From contig JAWNGF010000002.1 in NCBI GenBank assembly GCA_037039685.1, positions 682,001-746,000 on the forward strand: a stretch of 64,000 nt of DNA, given 5' to 3'. Below, one piece after another: positions 1-11,970 of the stretch (positions are counted from its first letter, which is position 1; each line of letters begins with the position of its first letter). The notes below the pieces were generated by a model, which was given only the letters and a program-made list of their open reading frames with translations, had not been told where the DNA came from and searched no databases. The stretch is from Ceratobasidium sp. AG-K. Lineage: Eukaryota > Basidiomycota > Agaricomycetes > Cantharellales > Ceratobasidiaceae. The position numbers were made by a program, and so were the translations under genes.

Positions 1-2077
1 TTCAATGAGTTGATCTGGTCATAGTCAAGGTCTTTGCCGTATAATCTATGGGCTTCTTGAACTTCCTTGCGTAGCTGCGTTTGAACCTCCGGATTTTGAG
101 CCAGAAGATGCAACGTTCTTGCTAGACCTCCGCTGAAGTGAAGGGGATGTCAGCCACCATAGTTTAGCCGATGTAAGAGTCGGTACCTTGTAGTGTCATG
201 TCCAGCAAATACAAGGCCACTATGGGAGATTATCAGCGAATGACTATGATACGCCTTTGCTCAGCAAGTACTCACGCGACCTGGGATATGATTTCTTCCT
301 CAGTCATTTGTTCCTTGGGTGCCACTACTTGGTTCTGCTTCACTGCGCGACGCAGACGATGTGTTGAGGATGGTGGAAATCAAATGAGAGGAGAGCTTGG
401 CCCACTTACACAAAGCTGACATGATGTCGTTGCCGGCTGCAATTTCAGACTCAAGGGTACCCTTTTCGAGCGCTTCCTTTTTTCGGCGGTAGATATCGGC
501 AGCCTATTGATATATAAAGATGTGGATCAAGGTCTCCAAGCATGTCTATGTAGAACAACATACCGTTCCATCCATAATGTCGGTCACTTTTTTCATTGCT
601 TGCACGGGGCCGATTGGCAGATATTCGACCATCAAACGGCGGAAGTACGCCGGCCCCGCCTTCATTAGATACGGTAGGAATGGTCTAAAATACCACATAC
701 TGCCTATAAGGGGGCTTTGACGAACTATGTGAGAGGATTTTCCTCTCCGGGGACTCGCGCATACAGGGTACTCACAACAATTGGCGCGACGCATCAAGAT
801 ACTCGGGTTCCTTTTCCTCCATCACTCCAAACGAGTAACCCATTCCTACCCGGACAAAGCTCTACTCAGTATGTGTAATGTGCATATAATATTGTATGAT
901 CGCCTAGCAATATAACTCCTACCTGCTTGACCAATTATTTCTAGAGCGACGTTGCTCATCCACGTGAAAACATCGACCACATCCGTGTTGCCCCCGTTGG
1001 CTCGTGCCTTGGACGCAATGATGTCTTCGAGCTACATAAAAACCTATCAGGACCCACACACTCAACCCACTGCTAGCAATTCTTACATGATAGGCAACAG
1101 TGGTGATCGTTGGGGTCTAAAAACGTCCAGTCAGCAAAGGAGGGCAGACTATAATCAATCTGAAGGTTACCACTAGATGAAAGGTTATCAGAATGTGCCA
1201 AAGGAGTCTAGTCTAGTGGATAACTTACAAAGGCGCATGTGACTGGCGGTAAATACCGGGTTAAGTATCTGTTTAGTGGGGTGAGAATCAGTATACTATC
1301 GAAATATTAAGGCTCACACCTTGCGCTGTAGCTTGTGCTTGTAGCCTACAGAAGGTTAGCAGCAGGAAACACCTGCGCGGGATCGCAGCACTAACCATTG
1401 GTTACGAGTATGTTAGGGCCCATAGTTAGCTTAATCCACCTGTCAGTCAGAGCGGGGGCTGGTTAGTGGTTGATACCCTTGGAACTCGTGTATACGTACG
1501 AGAGAAATGCCTCGGGTTCTCTGAAGTCATCATACGCTTTAAGGACTATTTCGGTCATAGCACGTGGATCAGAAATCCAGAGTCGGTCTTCCTAATGTAG
1601 ACCCGTTTTAATCGAGCGTCCCAGAACATTCGGTAGAAGGAGTGCCTACCCCGAGCGTTCCTTTGACTCTGCACACCGCCCCATAATTGGTGAGAAGTTG
1701 ATCATGGATATCAAGACTCGTTGCGAACTCGAAAATCAGTGACTCGTGCCCTTAGGTACTAAGTTAGCTCCTCGTGGAAGATGGACGCGTGGCCATCGAT
1801 GCTCACCCCAAAGAAACGATTTGGATGCCGGCCCATCAAGCAAACGGAACTGAGTGGCTCTCTTTAAGGCTTTGGCGACTGCAAAAGCCCCAAAGGTTGC
1901 TAGTAAGCCTACCCCGGCGTAAGCTGGATAGTCTTTGAATGCCTGTAGGGTAGCCAAAATCAAGCTTCCGTCGTCCGAGCGAACAGAAAAATTAAGTAGA
2001 TGTCGCAAGGAAGGAACAGACGGAAGGGTTGAGATAGGCATGTTGTTGAGGTGCTCGATAGAAAACAGGACTAGCAT
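1..2077 (-). CDS. Cytochrome P450 monooxygenase, 5' part (3' end beyond the left edge)
   Basis: Multi-exon gene read right to left. The first exon (1807-2077) gives a hydrophobic membrane anchor followed by a Pro/Gly hinge ending SKSFLWG, typical of fungal microsomal P450s. Further coding blocks: EDRLWISDPRAMTEIVLKAY near 1500-1595, YKHKLQRK near 1320-1345, a block with NPVFTASHMR near 1235, TDVVDVFTWMSNVALEIIGQ near 950-1040, a block with FRPFLPYLMKAG near 570-690, and the I-helix motif AGHDTT near 180-210. The last visible exon (1 to about 137) ends in the region after the I helix, with HLLAQNPEVQTQLRKEVQEA. The ExxR and Cys heme-binding motifs must lie left of the window. All joins keep frame with short GT-AG introns, so nothing visible suggests decay. 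Oxidises an unknown small substrate, probably at the ER. Two in-frame ATGs exist in exon 1 (2077 and about 2041); I used the first. Confidence 0.88.
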
Positions 2078-3246
2078 CAGCTTGCGTTTTATACTTGTAG
2101 AGGGGAGTCAATGTAAGCCTTGTATTCATAGTTAGTATCTAGGTATGACATCAAGCATCCTCGCGCGCGGTTTAGGAAGCAAGTGATTATCATCGAGCGA
2201 GGGCTACAATTACTTGCAGTCTATCTCGTCAGACTGAGATTATTCGGATGAACCCAACTTGATAAGGATTGGTGGCCGCGCCAATGTTGTGGAACCAAAA
2301 CTATGCTGGTCATCAAAAATGAAGGCGAACGCCTTAAAATGCTTTAGAACAACTGGGGGTTGGCTGCTCTGCAGGCAGAGGTTCGCGCGATTCTCGAGCC
2401 AGTCGTTGGCGCTCCCACTAACCAATGGGCCATGGCATGTTCGACCAAGCGCGCGGTTGAAGAACTCACCAACAGTGGGGACACAAGTGATTCTGCCATC
2501 ACTTGTTCGGAATTTCTCACCGTTACGTAACTAGAACGAATACGAATACAAACACAGTATGTCTTGAGTAATTTGGACGCCGTAACGTGCCATTATATGC
2601 GCATATACAGCCAATTTTTGTATGATGCAAAGTTTTCAGATCACCTCTTGTAGGTATGGATTGTATTACGTGAGCATAGCCTTTAGGTTCTGGGAGAGCT
2701 TGGCGCCATAGGTTCCTGGATCATCTATATGCCTGCCAGAACTCGCATCTGTGGTGGCAGAATGCAGCGGCCCACAGTTAACCGCGCGGGCCCTTACTGA
2801 TGCGTGCCGCATAAACGTAAACTCAAAAGGTCCAATTTGAGCGTACAGCGGAAAATATGACTTGGTTTGCGCGCGGATCATCAGGCCTGAGCGCGAAGCT
2901 GGGAAGGCACATTGGCAAGGTCTCGGGGCCCGCACGCGCCTCGCTGGGCGCAGATTAGGTATGCGCCTAATCCCGTACGATGATAACCCCGATTCAATTC
3001 GATTTTACGTGTTCAGACATTTGCTGTAATAGGACCGGCCTAAATTCACTTTCTCGCCCTGCAGCAAACCTAAACTTCGACTAACCCGGGCTATATGATA
3101 GCAGCTTAGCTTATCCCTTTGGTCGACTTTGGCTCATTGTCACGTGACATCCCCTAGCTCTCCGCCCCTATTATGCCGAACACTACCACATCGACCTATT
3201 ACCACTTCTTCCATTTACGTTCTGCACTGGTAGATCAATAAAAAAA
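2078..3246. other. Intergenic region between divergent P450 and secreted-protein genes
   Basis: No confident gene. Around 2290-2525 on the plus strand one frame reads coding-like (AALQAEVRAILEPVVGAP, then TKRAVEELTNSGDTSDSA) but is broken by a TAG just upstream and has no clear start or homology that I recognise; it could be a decayed gene or transposon fragment. The rest presumably holds the two promoters. A CACGTG E-box core lies near 3141. Confidence 0.3.
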
Positions 3247-4608
3247 ATGCTTATGCTAGTCGTATTATTAGGCCGCCTGGGTACTCTCATGACTCTAGCC
3301 GGAGCGCTGCCTCTGAACCGTCGACCTCACAGCATATCTAAATTTTTGCTTGCGGTGGACATGTCTCCTCCCAAAAAAAACAACTTGCGCTCTGGGTCTC
3401 TTCTCTTCTACCCTGAACACCCTCGTGAAGTCTCGAGGTCCGACATGAAGGCGAGAGAAAACTCTCCAACTGTGGTGGATGGACCACAGGGTACCGAACA
3501 ATTGTTTGAGGAAATCCAAGCTGACTGGGAAACTATGCTTGAGCCATGGATACCACACGGCATTACCGGACATATAGACCTCGTTACTAGCTCCTACCTC
3601 AATCTCAGCCTAGTAGATCGACTACCGCCGAACACCCAGACAAACACGAACCACAATTCCCCATTCCGATATGACCCTGGAACAGCTTTGATTAGCACGC
3701 CTACCCGTAGCTTACGAGGGAACGGAAAATTATACAGGGTTGCAGAGATGGGCTATAGTCAAGCCCCACACCCTGAACCTGGCAGAGTCAACTCGACTGT
3801 CCCATATGCATATCGTTTGTACGCCAAGTCCCTAGGCCGGGGTACCAAATTTTGGATGCTAAAGTCGCCCGACCTGGATTTCCTCGCTGGCGAAGGGGAG
3901 AAGGGTAACTATACCTCTGGAGTAGGGATTGCATCTGGTCCAGAATTGGGACCAAGCGACGGTATGGAGTATCCTGTCACGCTTCGGGCCCCTTTTATCA
4001 ACCGGGAACATCGAGGAGTCTACGCATACTGCGCGACATACGATCCAAACCCACAGGGTTCAACTATGAGTCTGAGTGTCGCGCCGTGTGGACGTACTTC
4101 TTGCGTTTCCGAGCCTCTCGGAATGAACGGTACCTCGGCGTTTGCCATGCATACACTCCAACATTGGACATCTGATTTTCATTCTTACGACTACGGCCCC
4201 GTTCCGAGCTCCAATTCAAACACGGGTAGCTCAGGCCAACTCGCACAAACCATTTCCCGCAATCCAGATGGAACCGTTGCTCCAGGAGTCTTCAACATCC
4301 AGTCATGCGATCACTTAGACCCTAGCTGCCACGCCGCGCAGGTATTCCTGTACGATTCAACAACGGGTATTATTAGGCCAATATACAACCCTGGAGGAAT
4401 GGAAGGACACGACGGAACACATATTCAGCCTCCAGGTGAGGTTGAACTGCAACCAGTACCGTTATGGCGAGGTGTGATCATGAAGTTCGAGGTGGAGGAT
4501 CGCCGACCACTCCAAGGCACTGGGTTGAATCGCACCACGGAGGTTCAGGATCTTGCGTTCGATAGAAAAACACAACCCCAGCCCGAATTTCAGGAGTTGA
4601 TTGAGTAG
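3247..4608 (+). CDS. Intronless predicted secreted protein, unknown function
   Basis: One uninterrupted 453-residue reading frame. The N-terminus (MLMLVVLLGRLGTLMTLAGA) is a plausible signal peptide, so the product is probably secreted or enters the ER. Several N-x-S/T sequons are present (for example NLSL, NSTV, NYTS, NGTS, NRTT), consistent with glycosylation. Four Cys occur in pairs in the second half (CGRTSC and CDHLDPSC). There is no membrane segment after the signal and no motif I can name. The start is the first ATG after an A-rich leader; a second Met two codons later would serve equally. The absence of introns is unusual beside its intron-rich neighbours and could mean a retrogene or just a lineage-specific single-exon gene. 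I do not recognise the family. Confidence 0.7.
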   Translation: MLMLVVLLGRLGTLMTLAGALPLNRRPHSISKFLLAVDMSPPKKNNLRSGSLLFYPEHPREVSRSDMKARENSPTVVDGPQGTEQLFEEIQADWETMLEPWIPHGITGHIDLVTSSYLNLSLVDRLPPNTQTNTNHNSPFRYDPGTALISTPTRSLRGNGKLYRVAEMGYSQAPHPEPGRVNSTVPYAYRLYAKSLGRGTKFWMLKSPDLDFLAGEGEKGNYTSGVGIASGPELGPSDGMEYPVTLRAPFINREHRGVYAYCATYDPNPQGSTMSLSVAPCGRTSCVSEPLGMNGTSAFAMHTLQHWTSDFHSYDYGPVPSSNSNTGSSGQLAQTISRNPDGTVAPGVFNIQSCDHLDPSCHAAQVFLYDSTTGIIRPIYNPGGMEGHDGTHIQPPGEVELQPVPLWRGVIMKFEVEDRRPLQGTGLNRTTEVQDLAFDRKTQPQPEFQELIE

Positions 4609-4904
4609 CCCGTCGTGAAAAAGGCGGGAGAGGGGTCAGAAACCAATGATTCTGCGCCCGACGGCCCTCATACTTTACCTTGGCGGACAGACAAGATGGA
4701 GATTGCATTGAATTTTAGCAACAACGACTCGGCGATTGACACTGACTCACCCTCCACAGTTTCTAACCGAACAGATTCCAGGAGACGCAGGGAACGAATA
4801 TGAAGATGGCTGGCTGGAACTGGCTTGGCTCCACGATTGACTGCGGGCACCGTTTCCGCGATTGTGTCTCGTTGGCTTAGAGGCAGGTTATTTGTCCATG
4901 TGGG

Positions 4905-5320
4905 TTTTTATTTCATTTTAAATCGTATGTATAGTAAAGTTGAGTTGGGGCCTAGCCCTATGTACAACCTCTGTGAAAAAGCGAGCAAGAGAGAGAAAAG
5001 GAAAGAACACGAAAGGGCAAACCCAGCACGTAAGGTAGGGTAGAGAAAACTGGACGTAGAAGGAGATCACTAAGCTGAAACTATCTAAGTGTGTCTGCGA
5101 ATCGACGCGTGGCTTTGATGTAGCCAAAGAGCGCCTGGATGCCCTCGGGGGAGGGCAGAAGGAACTCAAGAGTGAGAAAGTCCCGCCCCCTGGAGCCCAA
5201 ATGCTCGTGTCGATCTTCCCCATACACTGCACAACGAAAGAGGTAATGCGAGACCGTTTCTGGTTCCGTCGCGCAAAGCTCGCAAGGGTGCTTTTCAGAA
5301 CAGCCTATTCTGTCCGTGTG
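4905..5320 (-). mobile_element. 5'-truncated LINE (Tad1-like non-LTR retrotransposon) 3' end
   Basis: On the minus strand from about 5310 to 5080 a frame reads IGCSEKHPCELC, then ETVSHYLFRCAVY, then an Arg/Phe-rich end, then a stop. Cys-x2-Cys followed by ETVxHYLFxC is the terminal cysteine motif found after the RT/RNase H region in fungal LINE ORF2 proteins. Upstream the frame meets a stop near 5320, so everything 5' (endonuclease, RT, RNase H) is missing, the usual outcome of incomplete target-primed reverse transcription. The tail runs through a short 3' UTR and ends near 4905 in an A-rich TTTAAAATGAAATAAA. Family assignment rests on the motif only. Confidence 0.65.
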
Positions 5321-5841
5321 GTTTAACTATGCTTGTACTAGCACATGTGGATGGTATGATTCCAGAATAGCTAGTTCATTAGTCATCCAAGGTCGTGATG
5401 ATTTAGCACCTGAAATTGAAGTCCGGAGACTCGGTAATTTACGTGTGGTGAGGGAGCCATATCGGTGGAAAATGGCGTCGCACAAGGCGACCAGAACTGT
5501 AAGTTGCATGACCGCGCCTCTTGGCAAATTCCGTTCTACGCAAGTCGTCAGGCTGGCCCAGCATAGAGTATATGCGCGCTGAAAACAAACATTCAACCCT
5601 CTAAGCCCTGCAAATATTGCCACAACCATGAAGCTACTAGCGCTACATTCAGCTTGATAGATCGGAGATACTATTCCAATCAAACACGTTTCGCTACCTG
5701 TTCAGTGAGCAGCAATAGAGTGTTTGTCAATACTTGAATGGTATGTTGATCTCGTTCAGCTTTCATGGACATAGTATTACAACGAACGTCAGTTGGTGCC
5801 AGAGGGCCGGCGTTTCAACAGGCGGAGTCAGAGTCGAGTGA
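5321..5841. other. Spacer between LINE relic and GH128 gene
   Basis: About 520 bases. Frames are open on the minus strand at 5327-5683 but the peptide resembles nothing I know and has no splice pattern. Probably the downstream region of the GH128 gene plus LINE insertion flank. Confidence 0.3.
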
Positions 5842-7284
5842 TTACAAAAGTAACAAGAAAACAAAAACAACATTAAACACAACAGAAAATAAACTCGTGG
5901 TGTGGGTAATTGAAGCACCATTGATGATAACATAGGGTGGGGTGGTGGTTGGCGTTGCCGTAAGGGTATTGGAAGTCGTTAAAGTCGTTAAAGTTGTTTG
6001 TGAACTTGTCGACATGGTGGATATACTCAAAGGGGTAGTAGATGTAGTCGATATTGAGGTCCCTGATGCAGTTGAAGGAGCCGAGGAAGTAAGCGCCGAC
6101 GTAGAAATGATCGAGCTAGAGGTGATGGTTGTAGGGACTGGCTGTGTAGCAGGTTCGCCAATGTATTGTCGGCCTAGGTCGTTAATGATACCAGCTGGGC
6201 TCATTAGCGCTGTGAGCTGCCTCATGACGATATTAGTTTCAAGCCGAGGGGGTGTAATCAGCGAAAGCATATCACCCACGTTATTAACGTTGTTGGGCAG
6301 TACAGCCATCGCCCCAAACCATGCATAGCGCTCCACCCAGGGTGTCTGGTCCATGTAAGTCTGGGTAGTGTTCAGGAACTGGACAATTTCATCATATGTA
6401 CATTGCGCGCCATTCACCTGCGAAATCTTGTTATTCTCCGTCATCACTAGCTCTGTGAATTACAAACGTACGAAGTTTTGACACGAGTACTCGGTAACCC
6501 AGATGGGGCGTTGGAAAGTGTTGTGGAAATCTTCCAGGTATGCAATAAATTCCGCCGCGATATTGCCATACCAGTCTGCTCATAGGGTGTCTATTCAATG
6601 GAATAAGAAGCAACGAAATCAGTGCTCTTACGCAACGCGACAAAGTCGACTGTGCACCCTTCGCACACAGTGAGAAACTCTTGCAGCCACGTTTTCCCAT
6701 TCGGTGCACTTGTCGTAGCCGGAGCACCAAGCTGAACGCCAGACGATTTAAGGGGTTCCAAATATGTTTTCCACATATTGGCAGCATCTTGAGGGCTCAT
6801 GTTCGCCTGAGTAGGTTCTTGGGGTCTATAGTAATCTGGCTTGAGACAAAGTAAATACATAATAATGATCAAACGTACTCGTTCATTCCTAGAATATGTT
6901 TCCATCCATTGGTAGAAATGGAAGAAGAATTGACCACACTGGAGAATGTTGCAACGTCCTTATTACCCCATAGTTGTGGTACAAACTCTAATTCTGTTGG
7001 CGGTGGAATCACCCAAGACTGGGGCGACCATGTAAAGTACCTGTCGGGTCCAGGTTTCAGTTCCATAAGGGTCGACCTGCGAGAACTAAATCGATTTACC
7101 ACCAGCTAACCTCATGTCCCTCGAATTGAGAGATATTGCCTCCCCCGCCCCAGCCCAAACCGGCCTTGCGAGTCGTAGTCGATTGTCGTCTTGAATTCGG
7201 CAAAGCAACAGCTTCTGCGAGATGTGTCTGGTATAAAGTTGGTATCAAATAAGCGATGGAGAGTAGGCTCGAAAAAATAGCCAT
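5842..7284 (-). CDS. GPI-anchored GH128 endo-beta-1,3-glucanase (Asl1-like), copy A
   Basis: Start at 7284 (MAIFSSLLSIAY) gives a signal peptide, then the family signature KAGLGWGGGG. Later exons encode YFTWSPQSWV, FVPQLWGNKD, ILGMNE (likely acid/base Glu), MSPQDAANMWKTYLEPL, CTVDFVALR, FQRPIWVTEYSCQNF (likely nucleophile Glu), TPWVERYAWFGAMA and INDLGRQYIG, in the usual order of the glycosyl hydrolase catalytic core family (PF11790, CAZy GH128). A roughly 70-residue Ser/Thr-rich stalk follows, then a small-residue site and a hydrophobic tail ending FVFLLLL, typical of a GPI signal. Expected role: hydrolysis or remodelling of cell-wall beta-1,3-glucan at the surface. Both catalytic Glu are present and the exons join in frame, including a probable intron just before ALMSPAG. 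It lies in tandem with copy B, 313 bases downstream of that gene. Confidence 0.88.
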
Positions 7285-7597
7285 CGTCCAAGAATTACAG
7301 TAATCGGGATTTTGGACTTCGGTATCGATTTCGTCGGTCGGGCGTAACAGGTCGTAGGGGGTCACAAAATGCGGGATAAAAGAGACTAACGAAGCCCACG
7401 AGTACTCCATCCTTTAAATCACTGGAAGCGTGGAGCGGTGCCTCATAAACAAGAAATCTGACATTGATGCACGAACCGCCAAGCACCTCTGTTACTGACG
7501 TCAGATCACGTGCGTTTTTGTAACTTTCACAGATATGATTCATATAAACCTCCGTTATTCAGGTATATGCACGAGGGTATTTACTTGCACGACCGTG

Positions 7598-8797
7598 TCA
7601 GAGAAAAATAAAGCAGAGAAATACGGAAAGACAGAGAAGGCCCATTGGGATGGCGAGTCGCCCTGTACCCCCGTGCGTCATCGGGCCCTGGGATCCAATA
7701 TATTGTTTACCGAGGTCATTGATTTCTCCTGAAGAATCCATCAGGCCAGTGTCCTGTTCTGAAGTCTCAGTATGACGTCGGCCGGACAAAAGGAAACATC
7801 TGTGACCTCATTTATTGGTGTCTTGGCCATCGCGCCGAACCACGCGTACCGCTCAATCCAGTCGGTCTCGTCCATGTAGGTCTGCGTCTCCTCCAAGAAC
7901 TTGACGATTTGGTTATAAGAACATTGAGGCCCGTTGTTCTGGATTCTGTAGTTAGTGGGTGTTCGCATAGTCAACAACCGCGACGCACAAAGTTCTGGCA
8001 AGCCCATTCAGTGACCCATATGGGTCGCTGAAACGCATCGTGATACTCATTGATGTGTTGAATAAACCGAGTCGCATTCACGTCGTACCAGTCTTGAGGC
8101 ATTATGATATTAGAATCGCCGTGTGCTCGGGTTGGGCGGCAAACTGACTCACGTAGGGCAATAAAATCAACAGTGCAGCCTCCATTACAATTACCAAGAA
8201 AGTCCCACATCCATTGAATTCCGTTCGGTCGGCTCGAAGGTGCGGGTGAACCTAGCCGGATATTAGGATTGGCAGCTTTGAGCGGCTCTAGATACGTTTT
8301 CCACATATTGGCCGCGTCGGCCGGGCTCATATTCGATTGGGATTCTTCTTGAGGCCTAAATAACAACGGGCTTCAGACCATAAAAGGAGGCTGATTGGTT
8401 AAAAATACCGACTCGTTCATACCCAGGATGTGGGTCCAGCCATTTGACGAGATTGTAGCCGGTGTCACTGCCTCGCTAAATGCCGAAACATCTTTCCCTC
8501 CCCATAGCATTGGAACGAATTCAAGATTTGGTGGAGGCTGTACCCAGGACGTTGCGGTCCAAGTGTAGTACCTGTGGAGATTTCTCGTACCCCAGGCTAA
8601 GAGAACTAGTACCGAGGTACTCACCATGATACCTTTCCATTCTCGAATTGAGAAATTTCACCTCCACCTCCCCAGCCAAGCCCCGCTTTCGTGGACGAGT
8701 CACGAGGGTAGCTCTTCGGCGTGATGGCCACCGCAATGGACGCAAAACTCGCGGACCATATCAAGGCAGGCGTTGATAAACAGAACAGGCGTACCAT
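7598..8797 (-). CDS. GPI-anchored GH128 endo-beta-1,3-glucanase (Asl1-like), copy B
   Basis: Same order of motifs as copy A: signal peptide from 8797, KAGLGWGGGGEISQFENGK, YYTWTATSWVQPPP, FVPMLWGGKD, ILGMNE, MSPADAANMWKTYLEPL, CTVDFIALR, FQRPIWVTEWACQNF, DWIERYAWFGAMA and INDLGKQYIG. Both putative catalytic Glu residues are kept. Between INEVTD and DTGLMDSSGE the frame is restored by a very short (44 nt) intron, GTTTCC to ACAG. Unlike copy A there is almost no Ser/Thr stalk: about ten residues separate the catalytic core from the hydrophobic GPI-type tail (MGLLCLSVFLCFIFL), so this enzyme should sit close to the membrane. Introns lie at equivalent places in both copies, which supports a local tandem duplication. 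Confidence 0.86.
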
Positions 8798-9013
8798 CGA
8801 ATGCGCGAAGAGAATGTCGGGATCTTTAGCCTTGTAAACGGGAGCATTTTATGTGCCGCCGGGGATGAGCTCAGAGTGGGGCTTGTCTAGATGACGTCAC
8901 CAAATCTGGGCGAAACGGACCAAACAGCTGCAGGTCCAACGGCAGACATTGCATTAAACAGCACAACGGCAAGTAATCCTACAATCGCACCTCGGCAGAA
9001 AACATGTTCTCTT

Positions 9014-11970
9014 CTATCGTCGCTTGGGAGAATTGGACCCATCACCGTCGTTCTCCGCCTTGCGCTTCATCGCAAACCCAAACGCGACTTTTCCTCGTTC
9101 CAATCCACCAGCGGGCGAAGCTGAACCAGAAACAGGCTCCGCGGTGACTCGGGTGAATGTGGGCTTCATCTTTATGGGAGCGGCAGCGGCGCTTGACGCG
9201 GGTGTTGCTGTGCCGGTGCTCGGTGCGGTGACATTGGCCGAATGGTTGGCGGGGACGGCAACAAATCCAGTAATATCGACCGAGGTCATGACTGGGGTCG
9301 CCTCCCCCTCCGCTTTCTTCTTTTTCACTTTATCCGCAGCCTTGTTGGATTTGGAGAGGTCGCGGTTGTCGAGGAATTCGGCCAGTTGGGGCACGGCGCT
9401 AATTAGATACTCAGTAAAAGAATTATAAAATGTTGATTCAACGTACCCTCGGTTTCCGACAGAGAGCACCATGTGAGCCTGCCCAGCTTTCTCCTGCCTC
9501 GCCTGGAACGCCCTGTTCATGCTCAGCGGGGTATCACCACTGATCATGGCCTCCCGCTTCTTCTCCTCGGCGATCTTTTTCATCCGCTTTTCCAACTTGG
9601 CCCTCCCGCTGCCCTTTCCATGGAACTTGTGACTCAACGCCTTCCACGCCTCCTTCCTATCAAGCTCCCGGCCGCTCTCGTCGTAGTACTTGAGCTCGAT
9701 GTCAGGTTTGTAGTCCTTGAAGCTCTCCATGGTATCGCGGGCTTCTTGCTGGTCTCGTACACGGTTCTCGTACTCGCGTGCTGCTTGATCCTTGTTCTGT
9801 CCACGGGACCTCAGACGTGCGAGTTCGCGTTCAGCACGTAGGCGACGGTGAGATGCGAGCCAGGCGTCTTTTTGTTTCTGAAGTCGCTCGCGCTCCTCGA
9901 CCTCCTGGTCAGGCCCCGCTAGGATACCCTGTTGCTTCAGGACCCTGAGTGTCGAGGCCATGCCACGACCCGAAGTCGCCGCCGCCGCCGCAGTACCCAT
10001 CTAATGCGGGTTCACGTCAGAGGTGGCACGAGGCGAAGGATGTAGTACTCACGTCAAGTTCGTCCACCGGAGGGCCACTAGGCTCAGCATCTGGCATGCT
10101 TCCGCCAGCAGCTGCAGTAATCATTCCCTCGATGGCGTTCAGCATAGCCTCGTCATCCTCTTCGTCCGCCTCGCCCTCTTCCTTCTCGTCGTCTACATCC
10201 ATACTCTCTATTGCCCGGTCTGCTTCGGCCGCGGCGGCGGGGGCGGGGGCGGGGGCAGGCGCAGAGAGTTGCAGCGCGAGTTTCTTGGGGTCCGCGGCGG
10301 CGACTGGGTCAAACGTCACGGATCGCACGAATTCAGAGGTATCGTCCAACTCGAGACCGCCAGTCGGCTGTTCTTCGTTACGCATCGCGGCTTCTGCCTC
10401 GGCTTCGTTCTTTTCTTCGGCAACTGTATCGTGGGTTAGTGACACGTTTAATTATCCAAACCATCGACGCACCTCGTTTGGCGAGTTCCTCGGGGCTCAG
10501 TTTGTTTATCTTTCGGGCTTTGGATCGCCGACTTCTTGCGAGAGCGGCTTGCAGCTCGTCGTCGTCGACGAAATTCGCATCCAAGTTACGTTCCCGACGA
10601 ACAGGCGCGATCGAAGGCTTCTCGTCGACTTCCATCTGAGCTGATTCCGCTTCGGGCTCTGCTTCGGGCTGGTTACGACGAGAGGCGCGCTTTTTCTTTG
10701 TCTAGGGATATTGCTATGTGGGTGAATAATAATCAAAAATCGACGTTAGACTGACCTTGGGCTTTTTGAATCCAACGTCTCCTTCCTTCAGGTAGTCCGA
10801 GATTTCCACATTCTCTGCGTTCCCAAGCCAGATCAGCCTCGGGCCTCCGATAACGGGCAGTACATAGAACTCACTGGAGTAATCCAAGGACAACAGGGCA
10901 CGGTTGACGGACATGGTATCGTCGTCCTTGATGTTCACTTTTGGACCAGACTGGGCCGCGGCGCCTCCAAGTCGGAAGGATTGCTATAACCATAATGCTT
11001 AGCAGGATGGAGACGGCAGACGAACATAAGACGCACCGCTTGCTTCGGACCATCAATGTCCTCGTCGTATTTGGATAAGACACTGCGCTTCATTCCTGCG
11101 GCGCCAGGGGTGAACTCGTCGTCGTCATAGCCGGTATAATCGCGCCGCTTGGTCTTGAGCTCGTGCCTCTCGCGATCCTTTTCATCCTCGGCCATGTCGA
11201 TATTTTGGAGCTCGTCCTCTGCCGCGACGGGTCAACATGCAACCCTGCTATGGTAGGCCGAGGCGACTCACCCTCGTTATCCAGAATCCGACTATCTTTG
11301 AGCGTCAGAATCCGGTCCTCGCCTTCATTGAGCCCCTCAAAGTCGTGGCTGACCTTTAAGCCCTCCAGATCACCTGGTTGGACCAATCAGCGTCTTCGTC
11401 GTTCATCAACACAATGCAACCCACGTTCATCATAAGTCGCGGTCGCCACCTTGCCCAGTTTCTCCAACTCGGCCTTTTGTTTGGCCGCCAGCTCCTTTTC
11501 CTTCTTCTTGGCCCGCTTGATCCAGTTCTTCGCGTCCATCGTCACATCGTCCTCGGCGTCACCCAACGTTGCGCCGACCAGACGACGGTTGAGTTCAAGC
11601 TGGTTGCGACTCCTGTAGAGACACAGACATGGGTATCAGAGTGCTGTTGGATGCTATGGACTGTTCGTGGCAAAAAGAAATGCTGTTCTAGCAACGAAGT
11701 CTGCGAACAGAGCAAGTACTCACTTGGCAATTCGTTTGGCGATGTCACTATAGTCGCAATACGAGGAAATAATCAGCTTCCATTTGGCCTGTAGTTCAAC
11801 ACAACCGACCTCTTCTTCTTTTCCTCGTCCTCTGCTCGTTTGCGCTTTGCATAGTTCTCCTCTGCCTCCTGGTCCTTGTCATTGCTAGGTGCCTTGTCGT
11901 CCGTCAACGGCTTGAGACCGAGAGAGATACGAATCTTGTTGGTCTCTTCGAGCGAAATGGATTCTTCCAT
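9014..11970 (-). CDS. SNU66: SART-1/Snu66, U4/U6.U5 tri-snRNP component
   Basis: The N-terminus (SLEETNKIRISLGLKPL) is the hallmark start of SART-1 family proteins, followed by a charged AKRKRAEDEEKKKR stretch. Later exons give DIAKRIAK, a Lys-rich block (WIKRAKKKEKELAAKQK), YDERDLEGLKVSHDFEGLNE, ILTLKDSRILD, RRDYTGYDDDEF and the C-terminal block containing STLRVLKQQGIL, KYYDESGRELDRKEAWKAL and SHKFHGKGSG. The product is nuclear and joins the tri-snRNP to the spliceosome before activation. Stop at 9014-9016; about nine short introns; estimated near 800 residues, similar to animal SART1. Acidic and Ala/Pro-rich stretches (around 10140-10260, where a GCGGGG-type tract occurs) are low complexity. 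Essential gene, apparently intact. Confidence 0.93.

Noticed and set aside
4064..4246. Minus-strand frame inside the secreted-protein gene
   Set aside because: Antisense shadow with no features.
7598..8007. Apparent frameshift near the C-terminus of GH128 copy B
   Set aside because: A 44-nt intron (GTTTCC to ACAG) joins INEVTD to DTGLMDSSGE in frame.
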